Positions 9,733 to 17,923 of a stretch of 64,000 nucleotides of DNA are shown one piece after another. The translations under genes were made by a program, and so were the position numbers. Location of the stretch: NCBI GenBank assembly GCA_016213785.1, contig JACQZQ010000077.1:1-64000 (forward strand). The letters are read 5' to 3'. Origin of the DNA: Acidobacteriota bacterium. Its GTDB lineage: Bacteria > Acidobacteriota > Blastocatellia > Chloracidobacteriales > JADJPF01. The notes beneath the pieces are model-generated. The model searched no databases. It had not been told where the DNA came from and saw only the letters and a program-made list of their open reading frames with translations. The first letter of the stretch is position 1; each line of letters opens with the position of its first letter.

Positions 9733-10098
9733 TTATTGTATGTGTTCTTTTAATAAAGTGACTAAATCATTATCTTCAAATGGTTTAGTCAAATACCCAT
9801 CAGCACCTTGTTTTAAGCCCCAGAAACGATCTGTTGACTGGCTTTTACTTGTAACCAAAATAACTGTTATATCTTTAGTCACAGGATCGGTCTTTATTTC
9901 TCGGCAAACTTGAAACCCATTCTTTTTGGGCAGCATAATATCTAGTAATACTAAATCGGGTTTGTCCTCTGACACAATCTCTAAAGCTTTTTCTCCATCT
10001 GTAGCAGTAGAAATTGAGTAACCTTTACTCTTAAGGAATAATGTTAGACGTTTCATATCGGTAGGACTATCATCCACTACTAATATCTTCTTTGACAT
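9733..10098 (-). CDS. Single-domain response regulator (PilH/CheY-like)
   Basis: This is a stand-alone receiver domain of 121 residues, with acidic pair VVDDSP, phospho-acceptor Asp in LVLLDIMLP, the conserved Thr/Ser position in VTSK and the Lys in LTKPFEDN. The tracked ORF starts ten codons early. AAGGAGATAATT directly before ATG-TCT-AAA fixes the start at MSKKILVVDD. Such proteins take phosphate from CheA. In the colinear Pil-Chp cluster this is the place of PilH, thought to act on retraction or as a phosphate sink. It lies between the PATAN protein gene (78-base gap) and the CheW gene (25-base gap). Confidence 0.9.
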   Translation of the reverse strand: MSKKILVVDDSPTDMKRLTLFLKSKGYSISTATDGEKALEIVSEDKPDLVLLDIMLPKKNGFQVCREIKTDPVTKDITVILVTSKSQSTDRFWGLKQGADGYLTKPFEDNDLVTLLKEHIQ

Positions 10099-10176
10099 AA
10101 TTATCTCCTTAACTAAACTAAAAGGCATTACTAATAAACCACTTACAATGTGCGTTATAGCATTATAAATAAACTT

Positions 10177-11043
10177 TCAAAAACTTATTTTGTCCAAAGT
10201 TTTTTTTAGATCTGCCATTAAAACTCCTCTTGTTTCTTCCACTTCATCTTTTAAGTTTGCTAAGCGTAAAGAATTAACTAAAAAGGAAAAGTAATAATCT
10301 AATAACTCAACCATTACATATGAAATTTGACGAAGAGTATGTTTTCTATCAGAAGCATTACTTATCCAACCTGACCACCCTGAATAAAGGTTTATTAAGG
10401 ATTGTACAGACAAACGATTATTATCTATGTGGAGTAGTCGAGCTTGTGGGTATCGCTCATTTAATTTTGCAAAAATATTTCTTAGGGAAACGGCATTTTG
10501 GTCATACCTAGTTACTAGCTCAACCTGTACTAGAACTTGATGTACCATATCTTTAAGTAACTCTATAGCAAAAGTTGGCCGTTTAGTTATTTTCTTATCA
10601 GAAAATTTAGGAATATATTGTTCAAGCTGTGCAATTAGTAAAATTATGTTGTCTCTTAAAGCTGTATCGCGTTCTATATCTGCTTGAGAAAGAATAGGAG
10701 ACATATCTCCACTTGGAGGAAGTTCAAGCTCGTTTTTGCGTTCGTCAATACGACGCATACCTTCCATTAATAAATGATTCCAATTAATAGCAATCGTCTT
10801 AGTAATAACTGTTACTTTATCTGTTATTCTAAAATTACCATCTGTCCAAGATAGCATACCAAAAAGGGCTTCTTCTCCTATGAGACTGTCTAACTTAGCG
10901 TGTACAATTTCACCTTTTTCAAAAAAAATTACTCCTTCTTGGCCTCTTCTTGCCAAAACTAGCTCCCCTGTTTTCCTTTCTAAACAAATTATTTGTACTA
11001 ATCCTGTAAGACTAATATTTTTAAGATCACCTTCTACAGCCAT
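10177..11043 (-). CDS. PATAN/DUF4388 domain protein
   Basis: The first 100 residues (GDLKNISLTGLVQIICLERK, GELVLARRGQEGVIFFEKGE, ALFGMLSWTDGNFRI) match the DUF4388/PATAN domain. PATAN occurs in cyanobacterial PatA-type regulators that act with pilus chemosensory systems, and in many gliding or twitching bacteria. The remaining 190 residues are helical and not recognised. No receiver domain is fused here, unlike PatA; instead a receiver gene lies directly downstream. The likely role, by position, is an output or adaptor protein of the chemosensory operon. The domain call is fairly firm and the role is inferred. Confidence 0.8.
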   Translation of the reverse strand: MAVEGDLKNISLTGLVQIICLERKTGELVLARRGQEGVIFFEKGEIVHAKLDSLIGEEALFGMLSWTDGNFRITDKVTVITKTIAINWNHLLMEGMRRIDERKNELELPPSGDMSPILSQADIERDTALRDNIILLIAQLEQYIPKFSDKKITKRPTFAIELLKDMVHQVLVQVELVTRYDQNAVSLRNIFAKLNERYPQARLLHIDNNRLSVQSLINLYSGWSGWISNASDRKHTLRQISYVMVELLDYYFSFLVNSLRLANLKDEVEETRGVLMADLKKTLDKISF

Positions 11044-11076
11044 AACTAATTCCTTTTATACACTGTAACTTAAAAA

Positions 11077-12144
11077 TCATTTATTAGTAACAACATGTTT
11101 TTGAACCATTGCTAAGAGTGTACCTGGGTCTACTGGTTTAGAAATGTGTCCAGAAGAGCCTGCTAATCTTGCCCTTACTTTATCAATAAAACCATCTTTG
11201 CCTGAAAGCATTAAAATAGGGATATGTTTAGTTTTTGTGTCGCTTTTTAATAATTTGCAAACTTGATAACCATCCATATATGGCATACTAATATCAAGTA
11301 AAATTAGATCTGGAACGGTTTCTTCAATCTTTGCTAAAGACTGAACTCCATCAGATACAGCAATTACTCTATAACCAACTCGCTCTAAGGTAATAGCAAC
11401 TAATTTTCGAACCGTTGGACTATCATCTATTATCATTACTATTTTTTCTTGTTTTTGACTTGGAGATCTTCCTCGCTCTTTAATCTGTTTCAAAATACTT
11501 ATTAAAGCCTCAACTTGTGTACGCAAATTTGCATCTTCGTGCAAATAAAGTGCATTTTGCAAATGGAGTAAGCCTTTATCTAAAACTTTCATGTTTAAGT
11601 AAACTAACCCCATATTGATATGAAATTCTGCTTCTGAATGTGAACCACTAGAACGTATTTCGCCGCTATAAACTATATTTTCAAACCGTTCTGCTGCTTG
11701 GTTTAATATGCTTTTGTCTACATCTTCATTACTTAATATTTGGTTTATATCGCTTAATAAGATAATAGAACGACAATTTGGACACTTACTTTCTTTTGTT
11801 GGAAAATTTACTAGACATATAGGGCATTTCCAAACAGGAGTTTCTTGAGCTTTATGATGTCTAATTTTATTTAACCATTGTATTGCTTGTTGATTTGCAG
11901 CATTTAATTCCAAAACTTTTTCTAAATAAAGCACAGCTTCTTTAGGAGATTCTGCAATCCAGGCTAACCATAGCCAAGCCATTTCGCTATTAGAATTTAA
12001 GCTTAAAGACTGAAGTAACAAAGAACGTGCTTGTGCTTTATTACCTGACTTTGCATTTGCTATTCCTTCTTTTAACAAATCTATTGCACTTACTGAGGTA
12101 GTTTCAGTATTGGCTAAGAAGTCTCTTGCATGCTGTTCTACCAT
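11077..12144 (-). CDS. TPR, zinc-ribbon and receiver-domain protein (PilG position)
   Basis: This is the first gene of the chemosensory operon, 355 residues. Residues about 15-100 look like TPR helices (DLLKEGIANAKSGNKAQARS and following). A zinc ribbon (CPIC and CPNC pairs) sits at about 105-125, then more TPR-like helices (FHINMGLVYLNMKVLDKGLL). The C-terminus (about 232-352) is a receiver domain (MIIDDSPTVRKL, ILLDISMPYMDG, MLSGKDG, SKPVDPG). The receiver resembles PilG, but fusion to TPR and zinc ribbon is not the Pseudomonas form and suggests an extra protein-binding role. A 33-base gap separates it from the PATAN gene. Confidence 0.85.
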   Translation of the reverse strand: MVEQHARDFLANTETTSVSAIDLLKEGIANAKSGNKAQARSLLLQSLSLNSNSEMAWLWLAWIAESPKEAVLYLEKVLELNAANQQAIQWLNKIRHHKAQETPVWKCPICLVNFPTKESKCPNCRSIILLSDINQILSNEDVDKSILNQAAERFENIVYSGEIRSSGSHSEAEFHINMGLVYLNMKVLDKGLLHLQNALYLHEDANLRTQVEALISILKQIKERGRSPSQKQEKIVMIIDDSPTVRKLVAITLERVGYRVIAVSDGVQSLAKIEETVPDLILLDISMPYMDGYQVCKLLKSDTKTKHIPILMLSGKDGFIDKVRARLAGSSGHISKPVDPGTLLAMVQKHVVTNK

Positions 12145-12354
12145 GTATTATCTCCAAAAATTTATTATGGCAATTTTGCAATATAGGGCTATTAGGCAAT
12201 CTATCGTTTAGGCAAAACAATAAATTGCCATATTGTTTAATGGTTTTGCGATGCTATTAGATTCTAGATTAAAACGTAAGATTTTACTTCTATTTAACTA
12301 ACTAATCACTGTGTAAGAAAACTAAATTGGAGTTTTTATTCTTAACCCCAACAA

Positions 12355-12372
12355 CCAGCCCTGAAGGGCTGG
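12355..12372. repeat. REP-like GC-rich palindrome
   Basis: CCAGCCC-TGAA-GGGCTGG is a perfect 7 bp stem in otherwise AT-rich spacer DNA between the chemosensory operon and the 55-codon gene. There is no clear T-run after it, so it is a poor terminator. It resembles the GC-rich palindromes near 39.7 kb and 62.0 kb and may be a single REP-type repeat. Apart from this, bases 12145-12510 show nothing I can call, though the promoter of the chemosensory operon must lie here. Confidence 0.6.
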
Positions 12373-12513
12373 AATTTATCTTTAGCTAAACTAAAAATTG
12401 CCAGAGCAGTTTTTAGTAGGTTTTATTTAAAAATTAAATAGATAGCACAATTTGGGGAACTAACTTTTGCTAAGTAAAATTTTTTTATTATTTCTTATTG
12501 GCTTAACTAATTA

Positions 12514-12681
12514 TTATTTTTTATCTTTATCTTTTTGAAATTGATCTATGCCTTCTTCTTTCCAAATTTTTAAAGTAGCCTGGTCTTTAGGATCTATTTT
12601 TACACCAATTGCATTTACAGGTACATCATGTTTTTTTTGTATTTCAACCCAGTTTTTTTTGACAAGAGGATTTAAACCCAT
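12514..12681 (-). CDS. Small hypothetical protein, 55 residues
   Basis: This gene is too short for the ORF track. The start is supported by AAAAGGAG nine bases before ATG. The product begins MGLNPLVKKNWVEIQKKH and ends in a Lys/Asp tail (FQKDKDKK). It is rich in charged residues, has no membrane segment and no Cys. It contains a VNAIGVKIDPKDQ segment that could form a short beta element followed by a helix. I do not recognise a family. The good ribosome site, full codon structure and the striking repeat just upstream argue that it is expressed. Confidence 0.6.
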   Translation of the reverse strand: MGLNPLVKKNWVEIQKKHDVPVNAIGVKIDPKDQATLKIWKEEGIDQFQKDKDKK

Positions 12682-12700
12682 AATAAAACTCCTTTTATAA

Positions 12701-12740
12701 TTTTTGTGATTTTTTGTGATTTTTTGTGATTTTTTGTGAT
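12701..12740. repeat. Four perfect 10 bp direct repeats upstream of the small gene
   Basis: The unit TTTTTGTGAT (ATCACAAAAA on the coding strand) occurs four times head to tail with no mismatch, starting about 20 bases before the start codon of the 55-residue protein. A 10 bp period places each copy on the same face of the helix, as expected for cooperative protein binding. Slippage-prone repeats like this can also vary in copy number and tune expression. Which of these applies is not visible in the sequence. Confidence 0.85.
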
Positions 12741-12842
12741 TGATGTTAGCAATATTTTACTAATAATCTTTTTAATTGCAACAACGTTTAGGAATTTTTA
12801 ATGTATTTTTTGTAAAAAATTTATACCTTAGCAATATAGGAC

Positions 12843-12866
12843 ATAGATATTATTAATAATATCTAT
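12843..12866. promoter_or_regulatory. Perfect 24 bp AT-rich palindrome
   Basis: ATAGATATTATT is followed directly by its reverse complement AATAATATCTAT with no loop. It lies in a gene-free stretch between the 55-codon gene and the M16 peptidase gene. It could be an operator for a dimeric regulator, or a cruciform-prone site. There is no adjacent T-run to suggest termination. The rest of 12870-13175 is AT-rich and shows no gene. Confidence 0.6.
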
Positions 12867-13175
12867 ATTAAGCAAAGTTTTTTAAATAGAAACATAAGCT
12901 AGTAATGGTCTATCTATCTTATTTTTCAATATATTAGATAATAATATGAATTTGACTTACGCCAATAGATTAAGTGTTTTAAGAAGGTTCAACTAATATT
13001 TAGAGATTTGTTAAATCAACCATATTTTTATCCACAAATAGACCAATATTTTTATATAATAGAACTATTTATATACCATATGATCGCAGAGTTTCTATAA
13101 CAGTAAAATTTTTCCAAAAATATACTTACATTTTTATTTTATTTTTATAAATCCTAATAGTTTTTAGATAAAGTA

Positions 13176-14462
13176 CTAGTTATTTATCTCTAACAATTTT
13201 GTGAGCTTATCTATTGAAATATGTTTGTCCAGATTAGGGCCCATTATTACTAAGGTTGCAGTAGAAAGACTAGGATAAAAGTTTGTTTGAAGGAAATTTT
13301 GTAAGCTTTCTACTTCAATGTTTTCAATAGCGGCTGTTATCTCATTTGTATCAATATATCGGTGAAAGTATAATTCTTGTGTTGCTAGTCTACTCATTCG
13401 AGTATCTACATTTTCACCAGAAATAATATGTTGTCCTTTTAAGTGTCTCTTAGCTATTAAAAGTTCTTCATCATCTATAGCTTCATTACAAGAAAACAAA
13501 TTTTTTAATTCTAGAATAATCTGTTCTAAAACAACCTGTAAATATTCAGGAATGGTACTACCTTCAACAATTAAAACTCCGTCCTCAAAGTATGCTAAGT
13601 ATTCAGAACCGATGTTATAAACTAGACCTCGTTCCTCACGGATTTTGCGAAATAATCTAGAACTTATCCCTCCACCAAGAATTTTATTAATTACATGTAC
13701 TAAATATCTATTATTATCAGCATAACAACATGCTCTAACGCCTAATGAGAAATAAGTTTGAGATACAGGTAAAGATTCTGTGACTATTTTTAGTTCAGTG
13801 TTTGGTGAGCTATAAGATATAGAGCTTTTTTCCCCTATCATTCTCCAAAAAGCGTCTCTAACCTGTGTAACAAAATCTTGATGAACAACATTCCCAGACG
13901 CAGCAACAATAATTTTATTAGGTAAGTAATTCTGATGGACAAAATAGATAATATCATCCCTAGTTAAATTGCTAACTGTATGATTATATCCTGCAATTGG
14001 ATAGCCTAAAGAGTGATTAGGCCATCTAGTAGCTCGAAATAAGTTTGCAGTACGAACATCAGGTTGATCTTGTGCTGCTTCAATTTCACAAAGAACACTT
14101 TCTTTTTCTTTTGCCAAGCTATCTTTAGAAAATATAGAGTTAAGCAGCATATCTCCAAAAAGATCCACTACATATGTAGTGTAATCAGAAAGCACAGTAG
14201 CAGAATAACAAGTATAATCCCGGTTAGTAAACCCACCCATATACCCTCCAGCACCATCCATTAATTGCGCTATTTGAAGAGCATTACGGCTACTTGTACC
14301 TTGAAACATTAAATGCTCTGATAAATGAGCTGCTCCACATTTTTCTATTGTTTCATCTCTTGGGCCAGTTTCTATTAACACACAAATAGAAACAGAGTTA
14401 AATATATCTATTTGTTCTGTTATTACACGAATGCCGTTTTCTAGAATAGTTTTTTTATACAC
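13176..14462 (-). CDS. M16 family zinc metallopeptidase
   Basis: The protein is 428 residues, the size of the mitochondrial-processing-peptidase-like bacterial M16 group. The inverted zinc motif HxxEH is present as HLSEHLMFQG near residue 48. The third ligand Glu is expected in the downstream helix KEKESVLCEIEAAQDQP. The second, non-catalytic half-domain begins near residue 175 and holds GGGISSRLFRKIREERGLVY, the usual substrate-clamping segment. No signal peptide is seen, so it is probably cytoplasmic. It stands alone, followed by the gene-free region of the 55-codon gene. The peptidase assignment is firm and the substrate unknown. Confidence 0.92.
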   Translation of the reverse strand: MYKKTILENGIRVITEQIDIFNSVSICVLIETGPRDETIEKCGAAHLSEHLMFQGTSSRNALQIAQLMDGAGGYMGGFTNRDYTCYSATVLSDYTTYVVDLFGDMLLNSIFSKDSLAKEKESVLCEIEAAQDQPDVRTANLFRATRWPNHSLGYPIAGYNHTVSNLTRDDIIYFVHQNYLPNKIIVAASGNVVHQDFVTQVRDAFWRMIGEKSSISYSSPNTELKIVTESLPVSQTYFSLGVRACCYADNNRYLVHVINKILGGGISSRLFRKIREERGLVYNIGSEYLAYFEDGVLIVEGSTIPEYLQVVLEQIILELKNLFSCNEAIDDEELLIAKRHLKGQHIISGENVDTRMSRLATQELYFHRYIDTNEITAAIENIEVESLQNFLQTNFYPSLSTATLVIMGPNLDKHISIDKLTKLLEINN

Positions 14463-14998
14463 TGAAACCTCTGATTTTGAGTTAGTTTAATGAGCAAAAA
14501 GAAGAAAAGTATAAAGATAATTAATATAGTATTCTCCCAAAGGAAACACCAGTAAAGCTACCGAATAGATATAGAGTAACCCTAATAGAAAAAGAACTTT
14601 AAAACCTATCAGACCCCTTTTAGACATTGACATTGGCTAAAAGTATTTTATTCTAACATTCTGTTTTTCAGCTTAGCATTACATTTTCTACTCCATTAAC
14701 TTTTCCTCGATACACAGTTTTTTTGATTGCAAAAGTTTGTCTAAAATTAAAAAATATTTGCTTAAATAATCAAAAACTAATATTATAGCAATAGCAATAA
14801 CAATAACATGAATACCTAATAATTATACAATAATCTAAATTATAATATTATACTTTTAATATACTTTTATCTGCGTATTCATCTAAACATATAACAACCT
14901 AGTATAATCTTTCTAAATAATCACACTAGCCAAAAATTTTATTTTAACTAATTCAAAACTAATAATTTATACCAACAAAATATTTATGGTGATTAGTT
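14463..14998. other. AT-rich intergenic region between divergent genes
   Basis: This 536-base spacer lies between the M16 peptidase gene (minus) and the hybrid kinase gene (plus) and must carry both promoters. I see no ORF with a ribosome site, no strong palindrome and no RNA gene. There are only simple AT-rich stretches such as AGCAATAGCAATAACAATAAC near 14785. Confidence 0.5.
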
Positions 14999-16924
14999 AT
15001 GGTGAATGCTGAAGAATTTTTATTAGTGCCAGAACTATTTATTAGTAGTGCTTTAGACTCTCTCTCTACTCATATTGCTATTTTAGATGCTAAAGGTACT
15101 ATTATTTCTGTAAATAAATCCTGGAAAACTTTTGCTCAAGAAAATTATGGTTATTTAAGTAAACTCTTACCTGGAGTAAATTATTTTCAAGTCTGTAGTA
15201 CTTTAACAGGAAAAGATGCACTTCATACAAAAACTTTTGTTCAAAATATCAAAGATATAATTATTGGTATCAACTCAGAATTTCAAATAGAACAACCTTA
15301 TTTCTCAACAACAAAACAATATTGGTTCTTAAGTAAAGTAACTAGATTTTGTATTGGACAAGAAGTTTTTTTAGTAGTTGTTTATGAAGATATAACTAGA
15401 CTTAAATTTATAGAGCAAAAATTTATAGAAACCCAAGTCCAACTAAATAGCCTAGTAGAATCTAATATAATCGGGCTAACTAATTGGCAGCTAGATGGAG
15501 GCATAACTAAAGCTAACAATGCATTCTTAAAAATGACTGGCTATACAGAAGATGATGTATTAGCTGGAAAGATTAATTGTAAAGCCCTAACTCCTCCAGA
15601 ATACTCTGAGCTTGATAAACTTGCCTTCAAAGAACTAAAAGAGTATGGCCGTTACAGTCCATTTGAAAAAGAATATTTTTGTAAAGATGGTAGTAAAATA
15701 CCTGTATTAGTTGTTGGAGCAATGTTTTTTAATAGCAAAGAAACAGGCTTTTCTTATATTTTAGATCTTAGAGAGCTAAAAGCCTTACAAGCTCAATTAA
15801 TACAAGCTCAAAAAATGGAAAGTATTGCAACCTTAGCTAGTGGTATTGCTCATGACCTAAATAATATTTTAAGCCCAGTGTTAATGTTTTTACATTTACT
15901 TAGAAAAAAACTTACCCAACCCAAAGACCTTAAAACTATAACTACTATTGAAAATACTGTTAAACGAGGTTCAGACTTAGTTCGTCAAGTGCTTTCTCTA
16001 ACACGTAAAAATGAAGCAAACAAAGAGAGAATAGACTTTTATAAGTTACTTACAGAACTAAAATTATTGATTAGAGAAACTTTTCCTAAATCTATTAATC
16101 TAAATATTGATATGGAAAAAAACCTATCTAGTGTAGTAGGTAATAATACAGAAATTCATCAAGTAATATTAAATTTATGTATTAATGCTCGTGATGCAAT
16201 GCCTCAAGGAGGACAATTAGTTATAACAGTAAAAAATGTTTTTATTGATGAATCTTACCAGCTAAAAAACTGTGATTCTGGAATTGGAGAACATGTTTTA
16301 ATATCTATTGCTGATACTGGAACAGGTATTTCACCTGATAACTTAGATAAAATATTTACTCCATTTTTTACTACCAAAAGCTCAGAAAAAGGAACCGGCT
16401 TAGGGCTACCTATTGTTTTAAGAATAATCAAAAATCATGGTGGCTTTATCAATGTTAATACTGAAATAGAACTAGGTAGTGAATTTAATATTTACCTACC
16501 TGTTTATAAGCAAACTACGGCTGAGAGATTGCAAATAACAGAAGAAGAGATTATAGCAGGACAAGGAGAGACAATTTTAGTAGTAGATGATGAAGAAACA
16601 CTACGTGAACTTACTAAAATGATATTAGAACTATACCAATACAAAGTATTAACAGCAAGTAATGGAGCAGATGCAGTAGCAACTTATGCAATAAACAAAG
16701 ATAAAGTATCTTTAGTAATAACAGATTTAATGATGACAGATATGGAAGGTCTTGATGCAATAAATGCTTTAAGAAAAATCAACCCACAACTAAAAATAAT
16801 GGTAATTACTGGCTCAGTACCCACTTATCTAATGGAACAATTTAAGGAACAAAACATCCCTTTTTTAACAAAACCTTTTACAGCACAAAAACTGCTTAAA
16901 AATATTCATAATCTCTTGCTCTAA
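14999..16924 (+). CDS. PAS-PAS hybrid sensor histidine kinase with C-terminal receiver
   Basis: This is a soluble sensor of 641 residues with no membrane helix. It has a first PAS-like domain at about 15-130 and a second at about 145-260 (SNIIGLTNWQLDGGITKANN, FLKMTGYTEDD). The HisKA domain has the phospho-His in SGIAHDLNNILSPV. The HATPase domain has N box LNLCINARDAMP, DTGTGIS and GTGLGLPIV. A receiver follows at about 525-640 (LVVDDEETLREL, LVITDLMMTDMEG, LTKPFTAQ). The HDLNN H-box is typical of NtrB-like hybrid kinases that autophosphorylate then pass phosphate internally. No partner regulator lies next to it. The ligand is unknown. Confidence 0.93.
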   Translation: MVNAEEFLLVPELFISSALDSLSTHIAILDAKGTIISVNKSWKTFAQENYGYLSKLLPGVNYFQVCSTLTGKDALHTKTFVQNIKDIIIGINSEFQIEQPYFSTTKQYWFLSKVTRFCIGQEVFLVVVYEDITRLKFIEQKFIETQVQLNSLVESNIIGLTNWQLDGGITKANNAFLKMTGYTEDDVLAGKINCKALTPPEYSELDKLAFKELKEYGRYSPFEKEYFCKDGSKIPVLVVGAMFFNSKETGFSYILDLRELKALQAQLIQAQKMESIATLASGIAHDLNNILSPVLMFLHLLRKKLTQPKDLKTITTIENTVKRGSDLVRQVLSLTRKNEANKERIDFYKLLTELKLLIRETFPKSINLNIDMEKNLSSVVGNNTEIHQVILNLCINARDAMPQGGQLVITVKNVFIDESYQLKNCDSGIGEHVLISIADTGTGISPDNLDKIFTPFFTTKSSEKGTGLGLPIVLRIIKNHGGFINVNTEIELGSEFNIYLPVYKQTTAERLQITEEEIIAGQGETILVVDDEETLRELTKMILELYQYKVLTASNGADAVATYAINKDKVSLVITDLMMTDMEGLDAINALRKINPQLKIMVITGSVPTYLMEQFKEQNIPFLTKPFTAQKLLKNIHNLLL

Positions 16925-17006
16925 TGCTTTAACAACTAACCTATATAACGTCCTAAAGCTATTTTTGCCTATGTAAACTACCATCTATCCTATGTACAGG
17001 TCTATA

Positions 17007-17492
17007 CTATTTTTGCTTAAGAAACTCTTTTAGATCTTTTCCTTGTTTGAAATACACAATCTGCTTAGAAGCAACATCTACAGATTCACCAGTTTTAGGA
17101 TTTCGACCTCGCCTAGCTCGCCTTGTGCGAAGGCGAAATGAACCAAAACCTCTAATTTCAATTTCTTCACTATTTTTAAGAGAATCAACCATAGTAGAAA
17201 TAATCTCAGAAACAATAGACTCAGCATCACGATTAGTTATTTCCATATACTGACCCACTGCTTTTGCTACTGATTGAGCTAGTTCGCTTCTACTTATTGT
17301 ATTTGGCTTGGGTTCTACTTTTTTTACTTTAGGATAAGCCTTTGTCTTTGCTTCTCTATTTACTTTATTTACTTTATTTACTTTATTTACTAGCTTAGAA
17401 CTTTCTCCTATTATACCATCTCTTTTCTTATTTGTAGATTTAGCCTCTTTGACTTCTTCAATTTTGGTAGTTTCTTTCTTAGTAGTTGGCAT
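17007..17492 (-). CDS. HU/IHF-family DNA-binding protein with basic N-terminal extension
   Basis: Residues about 70-160 form a complete HU/IHF fold (SRSELAQSVAKAVGQYM start, EIEIRGFGSFRLRTRRARRG arm, NPKTGESVDV). It bends DNA and compacts the nucleoid. Before it is a Lys-rich tail of about 65 residues with the repeat VNKVNKVNKVNR, encoded by a 9 bp tandem repeat, reminiscent of histone-like tails. The tracked GTG is six codons upstream. GTGAGG about ten bases before ATG-CCA fits a ribosome site, so I start at MPTTKK (161 residues). The gene is convergent with the hybrid kinase gene. Confidence 0.92.
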   Translation of the reverse strand: MPTTKKETTKIEEVKEAKSTNKKRDGIIGESSKLVNKVNKVNKVNREAKTKAYPKVKKVEPKPNTISRSELAQSVAKAVGQYMEITNRDAESIVSEIISTMVDSLKNSEEIEIRGFGSFRLRTRRARRGRNPKTGESVDVASKQIVYFKQGKDLKEFLKQK

Positions 17493-17692
17493 TATTAATA
17501 AAAACCTCACTAGATTTATTCAATATTATATATAAGCATAAAAGTTACTATAATTTAGCGTAGTCAAATAATCAAGTAGTTAGTATTTATTTACTAAACT
17601 ATAGTAACTTTCATAGCATTTAGGCTGTTAAATTAAAACCCGGAAAAATATTTACCGAAAGTGTGATTTTTTGATGGTGGAAAAACGACTAG

Positions 17693-17823
17693 TATAGTAA
17701 GGATGGTGCTTTAGGTTGAGACTCAAAGCTATAATCTAAGCCAAAAGGAATATCTTGGAAATGTCCCTTTTTCTCTTTAGAGCATAGTCACCATCCATCT
17801 ATCTTTTATTCTTACTTACTATA
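17693..17823. ncRNA. Candidate structured RNA or cis-regulatory element
   Basis: Nested long-range complements enclose this stretch. TATAGTAA (17693-17700) pairs with TTACTATA (17816-17823), and GGATGGTG (17701-17708) pairs with CACCATCC (17789-17796). Inside are three local hairpins: GCTTT/AAAGC, AAAAGG/CCTTTT and CTC-TTTA-GAG. That is a multibranch shape. It lies in a 430-base spacer between divergent genes (HU-like, minus; zinc-finger/TPR protein, plus). I do not recognise a known riboswitch or 6S, SRP or tmRNA signature. It could be an independent small RNA or a 5' leader of either gene. Strand is undetermined. Confidence 0.4.
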
Positions 17824-17923
17824 TTTTACTCCAAAGTTTTTATTGAATTTTTATATCGTCTTGGTTTATTAAAATTTTTATAGTCAAAATAACTAATATA
17901 TTATAACAGGGAAATAAAAGTTA

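Noticed and set aside
13028-13036. Perfect DnaA box TTATCCACA
   Set aside because: It is a single copy. In this base composition about one is expected by chance per 64 kb, and no cluster, dnaA/dnaN genes or AT-rich unwinding pattern suggests an origin.
17693-17823. 6S RNA or SRP RNA at this site
   Set aside because: No GGAA-tetraloop SRP signature and no large central bubble of 6S could be recognised; only a generic candidate RNA is claimed.
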